From the NCBI GenBank assembly GCA_017465465.1, contig JAFTWE010000018.1:124001-188000 (forward strand): DNA of 64,000 nt, given 5' to 3'. The translations under genes and the position numbers were made by a program. This DNA is from Clostridia bacterium. Lineage in GTDB: Bacteria > Bacillota > Clostridia > Oscillospirales > Acutalibacteraceae. Under the pieces are notes generated by a model that had not been told where the DNA came from, did not search any database, and was given only the letters and a program-made list of their open reading frames with translations. The stretch's first letter is position 1. The number at the start of each line of letters is the position of its first letter. Below, piece by piece: positions 30,352 through 38,776 of the stretch.

Positions 30352-31413
30352 TTATCTTGATTTTTCGCAAGCTTCCCACAAACCATTAAGGTAAGCAGCA
30401 CCCAAAGCTCTGTCAAAAAGTCCGTATCCCGGACGGGCAACCTCACCCCAAATCATTCTGCCGTGGTCCGGTCTGATATATCCGTCAAAGCCCGCATCCT
30501 GCAACGCTTTAACAATTTCACACATATCAAGTGAACCTGCTTCTGAAAGATGAGCGGTTTCGTTAAACCAGCTTTCTCTGATTTTAACATTGCGAAGGTG
30601 AGCAAAATAAATTCTGTCACCCACTTCTCTAATCATTGCCGGCAAATCATTGCTTGCACTTGCACCCAATGAGCCAGTGCAGAAGGTCAGTCCGTTACAT
30701 GGGCTATCAACAAGCTTGAGAAAACGTCTGATATCTTCAATATTTTTAATTATTCTGGGAAGACCGAAAATATCCCATGGTGGGTCATCCGGGTGAATTG
30801 CCATTTTTACATCGCACTCTTCGCAAACAGGGATAATTTCTTCAAGGAAATGCTTTAAATTGTTCCACAAATCCTCTGCCGTAATACCCTTATACTTTTC
30901 AAAAAGCTCTTTAATTTCACCCATACGCTCGGTTTCCCAGCCGGGCATAGCATATCCGTTTGAATTATCATCAATTTCGCGGAACATATCCTCGGGGCTC
31001 TTGCCTTCAATCTGCTTGCCGTTATAGCAAAGGCAGGTTGAGCCGTCACCCATATCCATAGCAAGGTCTGTTCTTGTCCAGTCAAACACAGGCATAAAGT
31101 TATAGCAGATAACCTTAACACCTGCTTTTGCAAGGTTTCTGATACAAGCCTTGTAATTTTCTATATATTTCTCAGCACTGGGAAGACCTAATTTAATATC
31201 CTCGTGTACATTAACACTTTCGATACACTCCATTGTAAGGCCTGCGGCTTCAATTTCTTTTTTCATATCCATAATCATATCAAGTGGCCACACTTCGCCT
31301 GCCGGAAGCTTGTGCAGAGCAGGAACTACGCCTGCAACACCGGGGATTTGCTTAATTTGTTCAAGGGTTACGGTATCTTTTTCGGCACCGAACCAGCGTA
31401 TTGTCATTTGCAT
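30352..31413 (-). CDS. uxuA: Mannonate dehydratase
   Basis: A 353-residue TIM-barrel protein with MTIRWFGAEKDTVTLEQIKQI at the start, CYNFMPVFDWTRTDL, MAIHPDDPPW and RPDHGRMIWGE, all UxuA hallmarks (metal-binding His/Cys). It dehydrates D-mannonate to KDG. ATG 31413 after AAGGATGG. Uronate isomerase (uxaC) is not in the window. Confidence 0.95.
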   Translation of the reverse strand: MQMTIRWFGAEKDTVTLEQIKQIPGVAGVVPALHKLPAGEVWPLDMIMDMKKEIEAAGLTMECIESVNVHEDIKLGLPSAEKYIENYKACIRNLAKAGVKVICYNFMPVFDWTRTDLAMDMGDGSTCLCYNGKQIEGKSPEDMFREIDDNSNGYAMPGWETERMGEIKELFEKYKGITAEDLWNNLKHFLEEIIPVCEECDVKMAIHPDDPPWDIFGLPRIIKNIEDIRRFLKLVDSPCNGLTFCTGSLGASASNDLPAMIREVGDRIYFAHLRNVKIRESWFNETAHLSEAGSLDMCEIVKALQDAGFDGYIRPDHGRMIWGEVARPGYGLFDRALGAAYLNGLWEACEKSR

Positions 31414-31433
31414 GATAATACCATCCTTTCAAA

Positions 31434-32462
31434 TTATTTTACAAAATCTTTCATTACAATAGTCTTGCCGCTTTTTGATGATTCATATACAGCGAGAAGC
31501 TCATAAACAGCTCTGCTCGCCTCTTTAGCATTTATAAAGAACGGCTTGTCCGCTCTTACACAGTCGTAAAAATCAGAAATGAGATGGGTATGACTGTCAC
31601 CCCATTCTTTTTTGCCCACAAAATCTGATTCTGATTTTTGTGAGAAAATCACCTGAGCACCGTTGTCTATTTTATAGACAGTGCTTCCCTCAACACGGAC
31701 AACCGCCTTCTCACAAGTAATTTCAACTATCGGGTCAGAGTTTGAGCCTGCCGCATTTGTTGCAAAATAAACTGCTCTTGAACCGTCTGTGTAAGTAAAA
31801 TATACACTTGCGGTATCTTCAACCTCTATAGTTTCTTTTAAGTGGAAATTTGAAATATGTCCCTCTACGGTATCCGTCGTCTTTCCACACAGATACTGCA
31901 TAAGGTCGTGAGTATGAATTGCCTGATTTATAAGCACTCCTCCGCATTCCTGCGCCCAGGTGCCGCGCCACTCATCGGCATTATAATAATCTTCATCACG
32001 TCGCCAGGTCACAACTGCTCTTGCACTCTTAACATCACCGTATTTTTTACTTTCAATCAGTTCTTTTGCAAAAACAACTGAGGAATTATATCTGTTCTGA
32101 AAGCAAACTGCAACCTTGCCGTTTGACTTTTCTTCAGCTTTAATAAGCTGTTTTAATCCATCCGCAGATGTTCCGCAAGGCTTTTCGAGCACAACATTTA
32201 TATTCCTTTTAAGAGCCTCAACAGCCATTTCAACATGAAGATAATGAGGCGTGCAGATATGAACAACATCGGGCTTTTCATTATCTAACATTTCAATGTA
32301 GTCATAATATGCCCTGCAATTGTTATCCTGAGCCGCACGGTCTGCCCTTTCGGGAACAATATCTGCAACAGCCGTTAATTCTATGTCTTTATCTTTTAAT
32401 ACATTTATGGCATTCAGGTGGCATTTTGAAATGCCACCACAGCCAACAAGATTTATTTTCAT
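31434..32462 (-). CDS. Gfo/Idh/MocA-family oxidoreductase
   Basis: A 342-residue protein with an N-terminal Rossmann fold (VGCGGISKCH), the catalytic Lys in VVLEKPCG, and the substrate-domain block GGVLINQAIHTHDLMQYLCG containing the His-x3-Asp-type site. These enzymes oxidise or reduce a sugar hydroxyl with NAD(P). It is clearly related to the C-terminal half of the next upstream gene and lies 23 bases after it, so the two may act on the same sugar series. Substrate unknown. Confidence 0.85.
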   Translation of the reverse strand: MKINLVGCGGISKCHLNAINVLKDKDIELTAVADIVPERADRAAQDNNCRAYYDYIEMLDNEKPDVVHICTPHYLHVEMAVEALKRNINVVLEKPCGTSADGLKQLIKAEEKSNGKVAVCFQNRYNSSVVFAKELIESKKYGDVKSARAVVTWRRDEDYYNADEWRGTWAQECGGVLINQAIHTHDLMQYLCGKTTDTVEGHISNFHLKETIEVEDTASVYFTYTDGSRAVYFATNAAGSNSDPIVEITCEKAVVRVEGSTVYKIDNGAQVIFSQKSESDFVGKKEWGDSHTHLISDFYDCVRADKPFFINAKEASRAVYELLAVYESSKSGKTIVMKDFVK

Positions 32463-32485
32463 TTGGAAATACCCCGATTAACGAC

Positions 32486-34501
32486 TCAGAATGTACTGCT
32501 CATATCCTTTTCAACTGTTTCAACAACATTCTCTTTAACCTTTGAAGTTGCAACTCTCTTCTGAAGCTCAGCATAAAATACATCTTCATCAACAGGAAGT
32601 GATACAGCTTCATCGGTCCAGCTTGAAAGATGAGCCGCATTTGAAATCATAAGACCTCTGATACCCTCAGTACCGTTGGCAACCAGCGGAGTTCCGTTGA
32701 GAATATGTGAAGAAAATGCATTGAGAACACCTGAATGCTGTTCATTAAGACCATCAGTTTCAACTTCAATTTTAGTAGTGCCGATATCAGTAAATCCTTT
32801 ATCGCAGTTTTTGCAGTTATCACTGATTGGTGTATCAAGAACTGTAAGAGTAAGGGTCTCGGAATTTTCGCAAACAAGCTTAGCCTTGTCCATAGTGATT
32901 TCAAAACGGTTAGTACCCGGGTAATCACCAGTTGTGGTGATAAATACGCCTGTTGCACCGTTTGGATATTCAGCATAAATTGTAACATCATCTTCAACTT
33001 CAATGTCGTGCCATTTTCCGTTATGGCAGAAAGCACGGATTTTTGAAGGCATACCGCAAATCCACTGCCACAAGTCAAGCTGATGTGGGCTCTGGTTAAG
33101 AAGAACGCCGCCGCCTTCACCTGCCCAGGTTGCACGCCATCCGCCTGAATTATAATAAGCCTGTGTTCTGTACCAGTCTGTAATAATCCAGTTCACACGG
33201 CGGATTTCACCGTATTCACCGCTGTCAACAATTTCTTTAATCTTTCTGTAGACACAGTTTGTTCTCTGATTGAACATCATAGCAAAAACCTTGTCGCTCT
33301 TTTCGGCGGCCTCATTCATTTCACGAACCTGCTTTGTGTAAACACCTGCAGGCTTTTCTGAAACAACATGGAGATTTTTGCTAAGTGCTTCCATAACAAG
33401 TGGCGGGTGGAAATAGTGAGGAGTACAAATTACAACTGCATCAACCTCGCCGCTGTCCATCAATTCAGAAGCACTGTTATATCTCTTTGCCCAAGGAAGA
33501 TTTTCCTCAGCCCATTCAAGCTTTTCGGGAACGATATCTGCCACTGCGGTAATACGCATATCTTTGATTTTACCGTCGAGGAAATTTCTTGCGTGAGATG
33601 TACCCATATTACCCATACCGATAATACCGAATCTGATTGGCTGAGCTTCTTTTGCAACCTTGTGCATAGCATCTGCGGCAGCCTTGAATGATTCTGCGTG
33701 AGAAGCATAAACATTCTTTTCCATCATTTTTTCAGTAGCATCGTCAGCTTCAAGATTTGAAAGACCGTCAAACACCTTGAGATGAGGCTCAAGAGAAAGA
33801 ACTCTTACACCGTCTTTCTGAGCAAACATTTTAAGAAGAGCAAGCACATTGCCGTCACCCTCACCTGAAGGAACAACCGTACCGCCATCAAAAAGAGCAT
33901 CCTTAACATGGAAATATTCAATCTTATCGCCGATAAGCTCATAAGCCTTAAGAGTATCAACTCCGCACTGAACAAAGTTTGACGGGTCAAAAACACCAAG
34001 AAGGTTATCACAAGCACGAAGAACATCGTTCATTCTTTCACCGGTGTCGCCGTAAACATCCTTTTCATTTTCAAGGCAAGGGATAACACCCTGCTCTGTG
34101 GCATAATCTGCCATAGCTTTTACTCGACGGATAACCTCGTCTTTATATTCTTCATGACTTTCTCCTTTTGTGAAGAAGAAAGAGAAAATTCTTATGTATT
34201 TTGCATCAAGTGCCTTAGCAACAGCAACTGTATTTTTAAACTTTTCAAAATGAGGCTCAAAATCGTCGGTAATTTCAATTTTACCGTAGCCTGAACCGAT
34301 TGAAGCAACCTTCATTCCCTGCTCATCAATCTCTTTTTTCATAGCTTCCGCTTCTTCAACAGTGAAGTCATTGATAGACTTATCACCAAAACCGCGAAGC
34401 TCCATATGTGTAATTCCGTTTGCTTTGCAGGCCGCCATCTGACCGCCGATTGTGGTTTCTCCGGATTCATCACAGAATGCGGAAAAAATAAAATGTGCCA
34501 T
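32486..34501 (-). CDS. Fusion of xylose-isomerase-like TIM barrel with Gfo/Idh/MocA oxidoreductase
   Basis: A 671-residue single reading frame. Residues about 1-275 form a sugar-phosphate isomerase/epimerase (AP endonuclease 2) barrel that keeps a full metal set: E144 (CLENEK), D172 (FDPSNF), H198 (YFHVKD), E238 (LSLEPH). Residues about 288-671 are a Gfo/Idh/MocA oxidoreductase: Rossmann GMGNMG (295-300), VVSEKPAG, and GGGVLLNQSPHQLDLWQW. Combining an isomerase/lyase barrel with an oxidoreductase suggests two successive steps, such as oxidation at C3 and isomerisation or elimination. It leads the uronate block; ATG 34501 follows GGGAGAGGA. Myo-inositol-type metabolism (IolG plus IolE/IolI-like) is an alternative. 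Confidence 0.85.
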   Translation of the reverse strand: MAHFIFSAFCDESGETTIGGQMAACKANGITHMELRGFGDKSINDFTVEEAEAMKKEIDEQGMKVASIGSGYGKIEITDDFEPHFEKFKNTVAVAKALDAKYIRIFSFFFTKGESHEEYKDEVIRRVKAMADYATEQGVIPCLENEKDVYGDTGERMNDVLRACDNLLGVFDPSNFVQCGVDTLKAYELIGDKIEYFHVKDALFDGGTVVPSGEGDGNVLALLKMFAQKDGVRVLSLEPHLKVFDGLSNLEADDATEKMMEKNVYASHAESFKAAADAMHKVAKEAQPIRFGIIGMGNMGTSHARNFLDGKIKDMRITAVADIVPEKLEWAEENLPWAKRYNSASELMDSGEVDAVVICTPHYFHPPLVMEALSKNLHVVSEKPAGVYTKQVREMNEAAEKSDKVFAMMFNQRTNCVYRKIKEIVDSGEYGEIRRVNWIITDWYRTQAYYNSGGWRATWAGEGGGVLLNQSPHQLDLWQWICGMPSKIRAFCHNGKWHDIEVEDDVTIYAEYPNGATGVFITTTGDYPGTNRFEITMDKAKLVCENSETLTLTVLDTPISDNCKNCDKGFTDIGTTKIEVETDGLNEQHSGVLNAFSSHILNGTPLVANGTEGIRGLMISNAAHLSSWTDEAVSLPVDEDVFYAELQKRVATSKVKENVVETVEKDMSSTF

Positions 34502-34529
34502 TACTATCCTCTCCCTTTGGAGTAAATTT

Positions 34530-34543
34530 GCAACCATAGTTGC
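34530..34543. promoter_or_regulatory. 14-bp dyad upstream of the uronate block
   Basis: GCAAC-CATA-GTTGC, about 30 bp before the first gene and just downstream of a possible promoter (minus strand TTGTTG, 17 bp, TTTAAT). It looks like a LacI/GntR-type operator; no regulator gene lies nearby. Confidence 0.4.
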
Positions 34544-34633
34544 GTACATTAAAATAATATCACAAAACTGCAACAAATGGAATAGAAAATCATAAGAAAT
34601 ATTAGAAATTTTTTGCTTTTTTACATAAGAAAA

Positions 34634-34659
34634 AGCCGACACAACAAGATGTATCGGCT
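34634..34659 (-). terminator. Terminator after the single-span membrane protein gene
   Basis: On the minus strand AGCCGA-T-ACA pairs with TGT-G-TCGGCT (one mismatch) across 6 nt, then TTTTTC. Confidence 0.8.
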
Positions 34660-34667
34660 AAAATAAA

Positions 34668-35303
34668 TCATATAAAAGCATTGAAGTTTGCTCTGATATA
34701 ATCAGAAGTTCTTTTCAAGACTGCTTCTTTTTCTTTTTTCATAAAATCACAATACTGACTGTCAAGTGAATTCACCTTATTTTCATCATAAGAAACATCT
34801 TCATTATTATCGTCAAGCATTACAAATTGAGAGGAGAAAATCTCAGCAAGTTCACCGCCGATAACATCCTTAACAGCCCTTTTAGCTATAGACGTAAGAG
34901 GCTCACCGTTAGCTCTGAAAAAGTCAGAGAGCGTGGTGTACTTACTGTCTTCAAAAACATAATTTAAAGCGTAGATGTTTTGCTTAACCTCATTGAGCTT
35001 CATAAATTCTTCGTTCATATCGGGAAGCTTTTCTATAGACATCTGAACATTAGCGGCAAAGCCGAAAATAAGGCGTTCATCGTCAATAGCGGGGTCTGTC
35101 AGCAAACTCTCACGGAGAACTCTGAACTGATTGCGAAGAGCCTTTTCTTTTTCAAGCTGAGCTATGATTTTTTCACGCTCTTCTTTGCGCTTTTGCCCCG
35201 AAACAATAGCTTTAATCCAAACAAAAACTGTAAGACCTATAAGCACAACAAACACCGGAACAAGATACCAATGCTGTGAAATATAACTTAAAAAATCAGC
35301 CAT
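34668..35303 (-). CDS. Single-span membrane protein of unknown function
   Basis: A 211-residue protein. Residues 12-34 form one hydrophobic segment, then a highly charged helix (about 37-60, KRKEEREKIIAQLEKEKA), possibly coiled coil, then a soluble, mainly helical acidic domain. No domain recognised. The ATG at 35303 follows CGGAGG; upstream in-frame codons fall inside rsmI. It is probably in an operon with rsmI and trmN6. Confidence 0.7.
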   Translation of the reverse strand: MADFLSYISQHWYLVPVFVVLIGLTVFVWIKAIVSGQKRKEEREKIIAQLEKEKALRNQFRVLRESLLTDPAIDDERLIFGFAANVQMSIEKLPDMNEEFMKLNEVKQNIYALNYVFEDSKYTTLSDFFRANGEPLTSIAKRAVKDVIGGELAEIFSSQFVMLDDNNEDVSYDENKVNSLDSQYCDFMKKEKEAVLKRTSDYIRANFNAFI

Positions 35304-35316
35304 TTTAACCTCCGAA

Positions 35317-36138
35317 TTATAACAGTGATTTATAAATATCACCTTTTTTAAAGCCCGTAAGCTTTGCGGCATTTTTGGCGGCTTCACTGGTGCTCATACC
35401 GCTTTCAATGCTCTTTTTGGCAAGCTCTATTGCGTCCTCAAGAGTGAGCTCTTCTTCTGCCAAGGACTCTTCTTTACCCTTTAAAATCAGCACCATTTCA
35501 CCCTTTAAGCCACCGTCACCGTAAAGGCGGACAGCTTCATCAAGGGTGGTTTTAATAACCTGCTCGTGAATTTTAGTAAGCTCTCTGACAATCGCGATTT
35601 CTCGGTTGCCGAAGACCTTATTCATATCCTTAAGAGTTGCGGCAAGCTTATGAGGAGCTTCATAAAAAATCATTGTTCTTGCTTCATTTCTCAATGAATC
35701 AAGGTGCTGAGCTCTGCCGGGTTTATTAACACTGAGAAAGCCCTCAAAGGTAAATCTGCCTGACGGTATACCTGAAAGAGCAAGAGCTGTTGCAAATGCA
35801 CAAGGTCCGGGAACAGATTCCACAGCTATACCCTTTTCGTGGCATTGGCGGACTAAATCCTCACCGGGGTCTGAAATGGCGGGCATACCTGCATCAGTCA
35901 CTAATGCACAGGATTTTCCGCTTAAAATTTCAGCAATCACCTTTTCGCCGCTTTCTCTGATATTATGTTCAAAATAGCTCACCATTGGCTTTTTAATGCC
36001 AAAATGATTAAGAAGTTTAAGCGTAACTCTTGTATCTTCTGCGGCAATAAAATCACATTCAGAAAGAATACGGACAGCTCTCGGAGAAAAATCCTCCAGA
36101 TTACCGATAGGGGTACCAACAACATAAAGCTTACTCAT
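35317..36138 (-). CDS. rsmI: 16S rRNA (cytidine-1402-2'-O)-methyltransferase
   Basis: A 273-residue tetrapyrrole-methylase-fold protein with the RsmI signatures LYVVGTPIGNLEDFSPRA, AAEDTRVT, TDAGMPAISDPG and SVPGPCAF. It methylates C1402 in the decoding centre of 16S rRNA. The start overlaps the trmN6 stop by four bases (ATGA), showing translational coupling. Confidence 0.96.
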   Translation of the reverse strand: MSKLYVVGTPIGNLEDFSPRAVRILSECDFIAAEDTRVTLKLLNHFGIKKPMVSYFEHNIRESGEKVIAEILSGKSCALVTDAGMPAISDPGEDLVRQCHEKGIAVESVPGPCAFATALALSGIPSGRFTFEGFLSVNKPGRAQHLDSLRNEARTMIFYEAPHKLAATLKDMNKVFGNREIAIVRELTKIHEQVIKTTLDEAVRLYGDGGLKGEMVLILKGKEESLAEEELTLEDAIELAKKSIESGMSTSEAAKNAAKLTGFKKGDIYKSLL

Positions 36139-36869
36139 TTATGATTCTCCTTATACTCTCCGTAAATATTTATAACCTCGTCGCACAATTCACCCTCTGA
36201 ATTGTATAATGCAAGAGGTGCTTCTACCTTCATAAAAGGCTTTGCGCCCTTTTTGCCCTCAATCATAAAAAGCCAGGGGGCGGTATCTGCTTTTTTAGAC
36301 ACAAAACGAAGCCGCTTTGGTTCAATGCCTGCATTTCGCATACTCACAATAGTGTCAGCAAGTCTTTCAGGTCGGTTACAAAGACACAAACGACCGCCAA
36401 AATTAAGAAGATGAGCCGCCGCCGCAGTAACATCGTCAACTGTGCAGGCTGTTTCATGCCTTGCAATTTTAGCCGATTCCGCTTTACTTTCAATACCTCC
36501 GTTAGAGGCTTTATACGGAGGATTCATAATAACAACATTAAAAGCCCCGTGAGGCAGAAGAGATTTTATATTTTTAATATCACCGTTAATAATCTCTGCT
36601 TTATTTTCAGCACCGCTGAGCCTGACAGACTCCAAAGCCTGCTCATATCCGTTTTGCTGAATTTCAATTCCGGTTATATGCTTTCCGTTGCCATTTCGCA
36701 AAAGGAGCATAGGGATAATTCCGCAGCCTGTGCCCATGTCGCATACAATGTCGTTTTTATTAGGTTTTGCAAAATCAGCAAGCAAGACAGCATCAGTACC
36801 GAAAGTATGGTCACTGCTTACCGCTACTGAATAACCGCCGCCGAGATATTCGGTTTTATATTTATTCAT
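36135..36869 (-). CDS. tRNA1(Val) adenine-37-N6 methyltransferase-like protein
   Basis: A 244-residue Rossmann methyltransferase. TFGTDAVLLADF is typical of the YfiC/TrmN6 group, DMGTGCGIIPMLLL binds SAM and MNPPYK is the N6-adenine catalytic motif. Start ATG 36869 after GGAGG; in Firmicutes this gene commonly precedes rsmI, as here. The modified tRNA cannot be proved from sequence. Confidence 0.9.
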   Translation of the reverse strand: MNKYKTEYLGGGYSVAVSSDHTFGTDAVLLADFAKPNKNDIVCDMGTGCGIIPMLLLRNGNGKHITGIEIQQNGYEQALESVRLSGAENKAEIINGDIKNIKSLLPHGAFNVVIMNPPYKASNGGIESKAESAKIARHETACTVDDVTAAAAHLLNFGGRLCLCNRPERLADTIVSMRNAGIEPKRLRFVSKKADTAPWLFMIEGKKGAKPFMKVEAPLALYNSEGELCDEVINIYGEYKENHK

Positions 36870-36893
36870 ATAACCTCCGTACACAAAGAAAAA

Positions 36894-36916
36894 GCAGGGC
36901 AGTAAAACCGCCCTGC
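36894..36916 (-). terminator. Terminator after the ferredoxin gene
   Basis: On the minus strand GCAGGGC, 9-nt loop, GCCCTGC, then TTTTTCTTT. It separates the ferredoxin gene from trmN6. Confidence 0.93.
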
Positions 36917-36937
36917 AATATGCTTAATAAGCTTTAA

Positions 36938-37108
36938 TTATGCCTCGTGAGGAGCCTCAACAGGGCAAGCATCTGCACAAGCGCCGCAAGAAATGCAAGC
37001 GTCTGCATCGATAACATACTTTCCGTCGCCTTCAGAAATAGCTTCTACAGGACATTCAGATGCACAAGCGCCGCAAGCGATGCAATCATCAGAAATAACA
37101 AATGCCAT
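36938..37108 (-). CDS. 2[4Fe-4S] ferredoxin
   Basis: A 56-residue clostridial-type ferredoxin with two C-x2-C-x2-C-x3-C clusters: CIACGACASEC (followed by P) and CISCGACADAC (followed by P). It carries low-potential electrons in the cytoplasm, for example for pyruvate:ferredoxin oxidoreductase or hydrogenase. The ATG at 37108 follows GGAGGAAAA. It is a single-gene unit with a strong terminator. Length and Cys spacing are standard. Confidence 0.97.
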   Translation of the reverse strand: MAFVISDDCIACGACASECPVEAISEGDGKYVIDADACISCGACADACPVEAPHEA

Positions 37109-37196
37109 CGTGTTTTCCTCCTTTTATGAGATTAACCTCATTCTAACACATAGATTTTATTTTTCAATACTTTTTTTGAAAATTCATAAAAATTTT

Positions 37197-38141
37197 TTAA
37201 TTTTTTAAAATTTTCAGCTCAGTCCCGGGGTAATAATGGCTGAGAATTTCCTGGAAAGAGGCTCCCTGTCGTGCCATATAATCCGCCCCGTATTGACTCA
37301 TTCCCACAAAATGTCCGTTACCCCGGCAAGTAAAAACAACATTTTCCTCCCCTGTTTCTACATCAAAATCAGCACTTTTTAAAGAAAACATTTCTCTGAA
37401 AGCCGTTCCTGAAATGCTTTTTTCTCCGATTTTTACTGTTTTGACATAACCGGAATCAAAGCGTTCAATTTTACCTAAATCATCAAATTCAATATCATTT
37501 TTCTTAAGTATATTTTTGAATTCATTTAGTGCTATTTTAGTTTTTGACTGATAATCAGGCGAAAGCTTATCACCCGCACTTACAACGGAAACAAGATAGC
37601 TTACCTTTTCACCCCAAACATTCTCAGCACTTTCTGTAACCCCTGAGCAGATATTGTGGTACACAGTCATTGCAGGCTCATTGTCATAGGAAAGATAAGA
37701 AAATAAGACCGCATCCACAGCATCAGAAATAATTTTTTCATTTTTATCAAAATCATCGCCCCATTTTTCTTTCCGTTCAGATTCATTTATGTAAGACTGA
37801 TAAACAGAGCTGTCATCAGATATATCTGCACCGCCCAACTTTTCGGCATCCCTGGATGAAATATACTTTGCATAGGTGTAGCAAGCAACCGCCTGTGCCT
37901 TTAAAGCCTCGGTGTGGTAAGACGCGGGCATTTCCCCTGCCACGCTCCCGATTAGATATTCTCTTGTATCAACCGACTTAATAAATCCGTTATCTGATGA
38001 CATAACCTTGATAACATTATTATCAGTACTTGTCTGTGATTGAACAGATTCGCCCTCAACTCTTTCATACCTCACCGAAATAAGCGGTGTCATTATCATC
38101 ATTATCCCCAGCAAGATACTTAGCATTATAAATCTTTTCAT
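37197..38141 (-). CDS. spoIID: Stage II sporulation protein D-like lytic transglycosylase
   Basis: A 314-residue protein: N-terminal membrane anchor (residues 4-22), then the SpoIID domain with VAGEMPASYHTEALKAQAVAC (Glu of GEMP is catalytic in the family), TAFREMFSLKSADF and GHFVGMSQYGA near the end. SpoIID cuts glycan strands during engulfment. ATG 38141 has AGGAGG seven bases upstream; the ATG at 38147 is too close to it. Confidence 0.92.
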   Translation of the reverse strand: MKRFIMLSILLGIMMIMTPLISVRYERVEGESVQSQTSTDNNVIKVMSSDNGFIKSVDTREYLIGSVAGEMPASYHTEALKAQAVACYTYAKYISSRDAEKLGGADISDDSSVYQSYINESERKEKWGDDFDKNEKIISDAVDAVLFSYLSYDNEPAMTVYHNICSGVTESAENVWGEKVSYLVSVVSAGDKLSPDYQSKTKIALNEFKNILKKNDIEFDDLGKIERFDSGYVKTVKIGEKSISGTAFREMFSLKSADFDVETGEENVVFTCRGNGHFVGMSQYGADYMARQGASFQEILSHYYPGTELKILKN

Positions 38142-38203
38142 TATCATTCCTCCTACTTGTCCGTTAAATAATATGCAGGAGAAATTAAAAAATAACAAAA
38201 AAA

Positions 38204-38222
38204 TCTCCGCTATAAGCGGAGA
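38204..38222 (-). terminator. Terminator after the permuted papain-fold gene
   Basis: On the minus strand TCTCCGCT, TAT loop, AGCGGAGA, then TTTTTTTG. Confidence 0.95.
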
Positions 38223-38226
38223 AGAA

Positions 38227-38769
38227 TTATACGGTTTCGGGTTTAGTTAAAAATTTATTGGCAAAGCCTCTCAGGTTGCCCTGAAAGCTAAGGGAAAGAC
38301 CGCTGTGCTTTTTAAAATCTCTCGGAAAATACAGAGCAGTATTTTTCTTTAGCTTAACAGCATTGGACTTTTTTAGCACATGAGCCACAAAATGCGAGCA
38401 GAAAAATTCATATTTCCTCTGGCGGGGAATCCAGAAAAGCCCCGACAAAACACCGAGCTTAGTGTAACGGTAAAGTTTTTTGTTCACCTTAAATTCATTG
38501 ATGATGGCTTTAATTTTATCGTAAACCTCTTCAGAAACTTCAATTTCGTAAAGCTGACAAGGAAAGGGCTTAAACTTTGAACGGAGAAACCTTGACACAT
38601 CCTCCTCAACAAAGCCGTTGACCATAAAGCTGTAAAAGATGTTCATATCTTCTTCAAGACCTATTGAAGAATGGGTATAATAACAGCTTGCAAAAAAGCC
38701 TGCGGCCCGTGAGCCGAAATCGTGCAGACGGGTCAAGAGAATATACACTTTTCTTGTTTTATGTTTCAT
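38227..38769 (-). CDS. Permuted papain-fold (NlpC/P60, YiiX-like) protein
   Basis: A 180-residue protein lacking a signal peptide. The early THSSIGL block supplies a His and the late FFCSHFVAHVL block supplies a Cys, the reversed His-then-Cys order of circularly permuted NlpC/P60 proteins (YiiX/YaeF group), some of which are amidases or acyl-transferring enzymes. The substrate is unknown. It is 7 bases downstream of the GT10 gene, so the two are co-transcribed. ATG 38769 follows GAGGGTT. Confidence 0.65.
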   Translation of the reverse strand: MKHKTRKVYILLTRLHDFGSRAAGFFASCYYTHSSIGLEEDMNIFYSFMVNGFVEEDVSRFLRSKFKPFPCQLYEIEVSEEVYDKIKAIINEFKVNKKLYRYTKLGVLSGLFWIPRQRKYEFFCSHFVAHVLKKSNAVKLKKNTALYFPRDFKKHSGLSLSFQGNLRGFANKFLTKPETV

Positions 38770-38776
38770 ATAACCC

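Noticed and set aside
32647..33135. 162-codon minus-strand frame within the fusion gene
   Set aside because: Shadow frame inside the oxidoreductase domain, lacking motifs.
32486..34501. The TIM-barrel/oxidoreductase fusion as two genes joined by an error
   Set aside because: Both halves are in one frame with a natural linker (about residues 260-288) and no stop, internal ribosome site or frame change.
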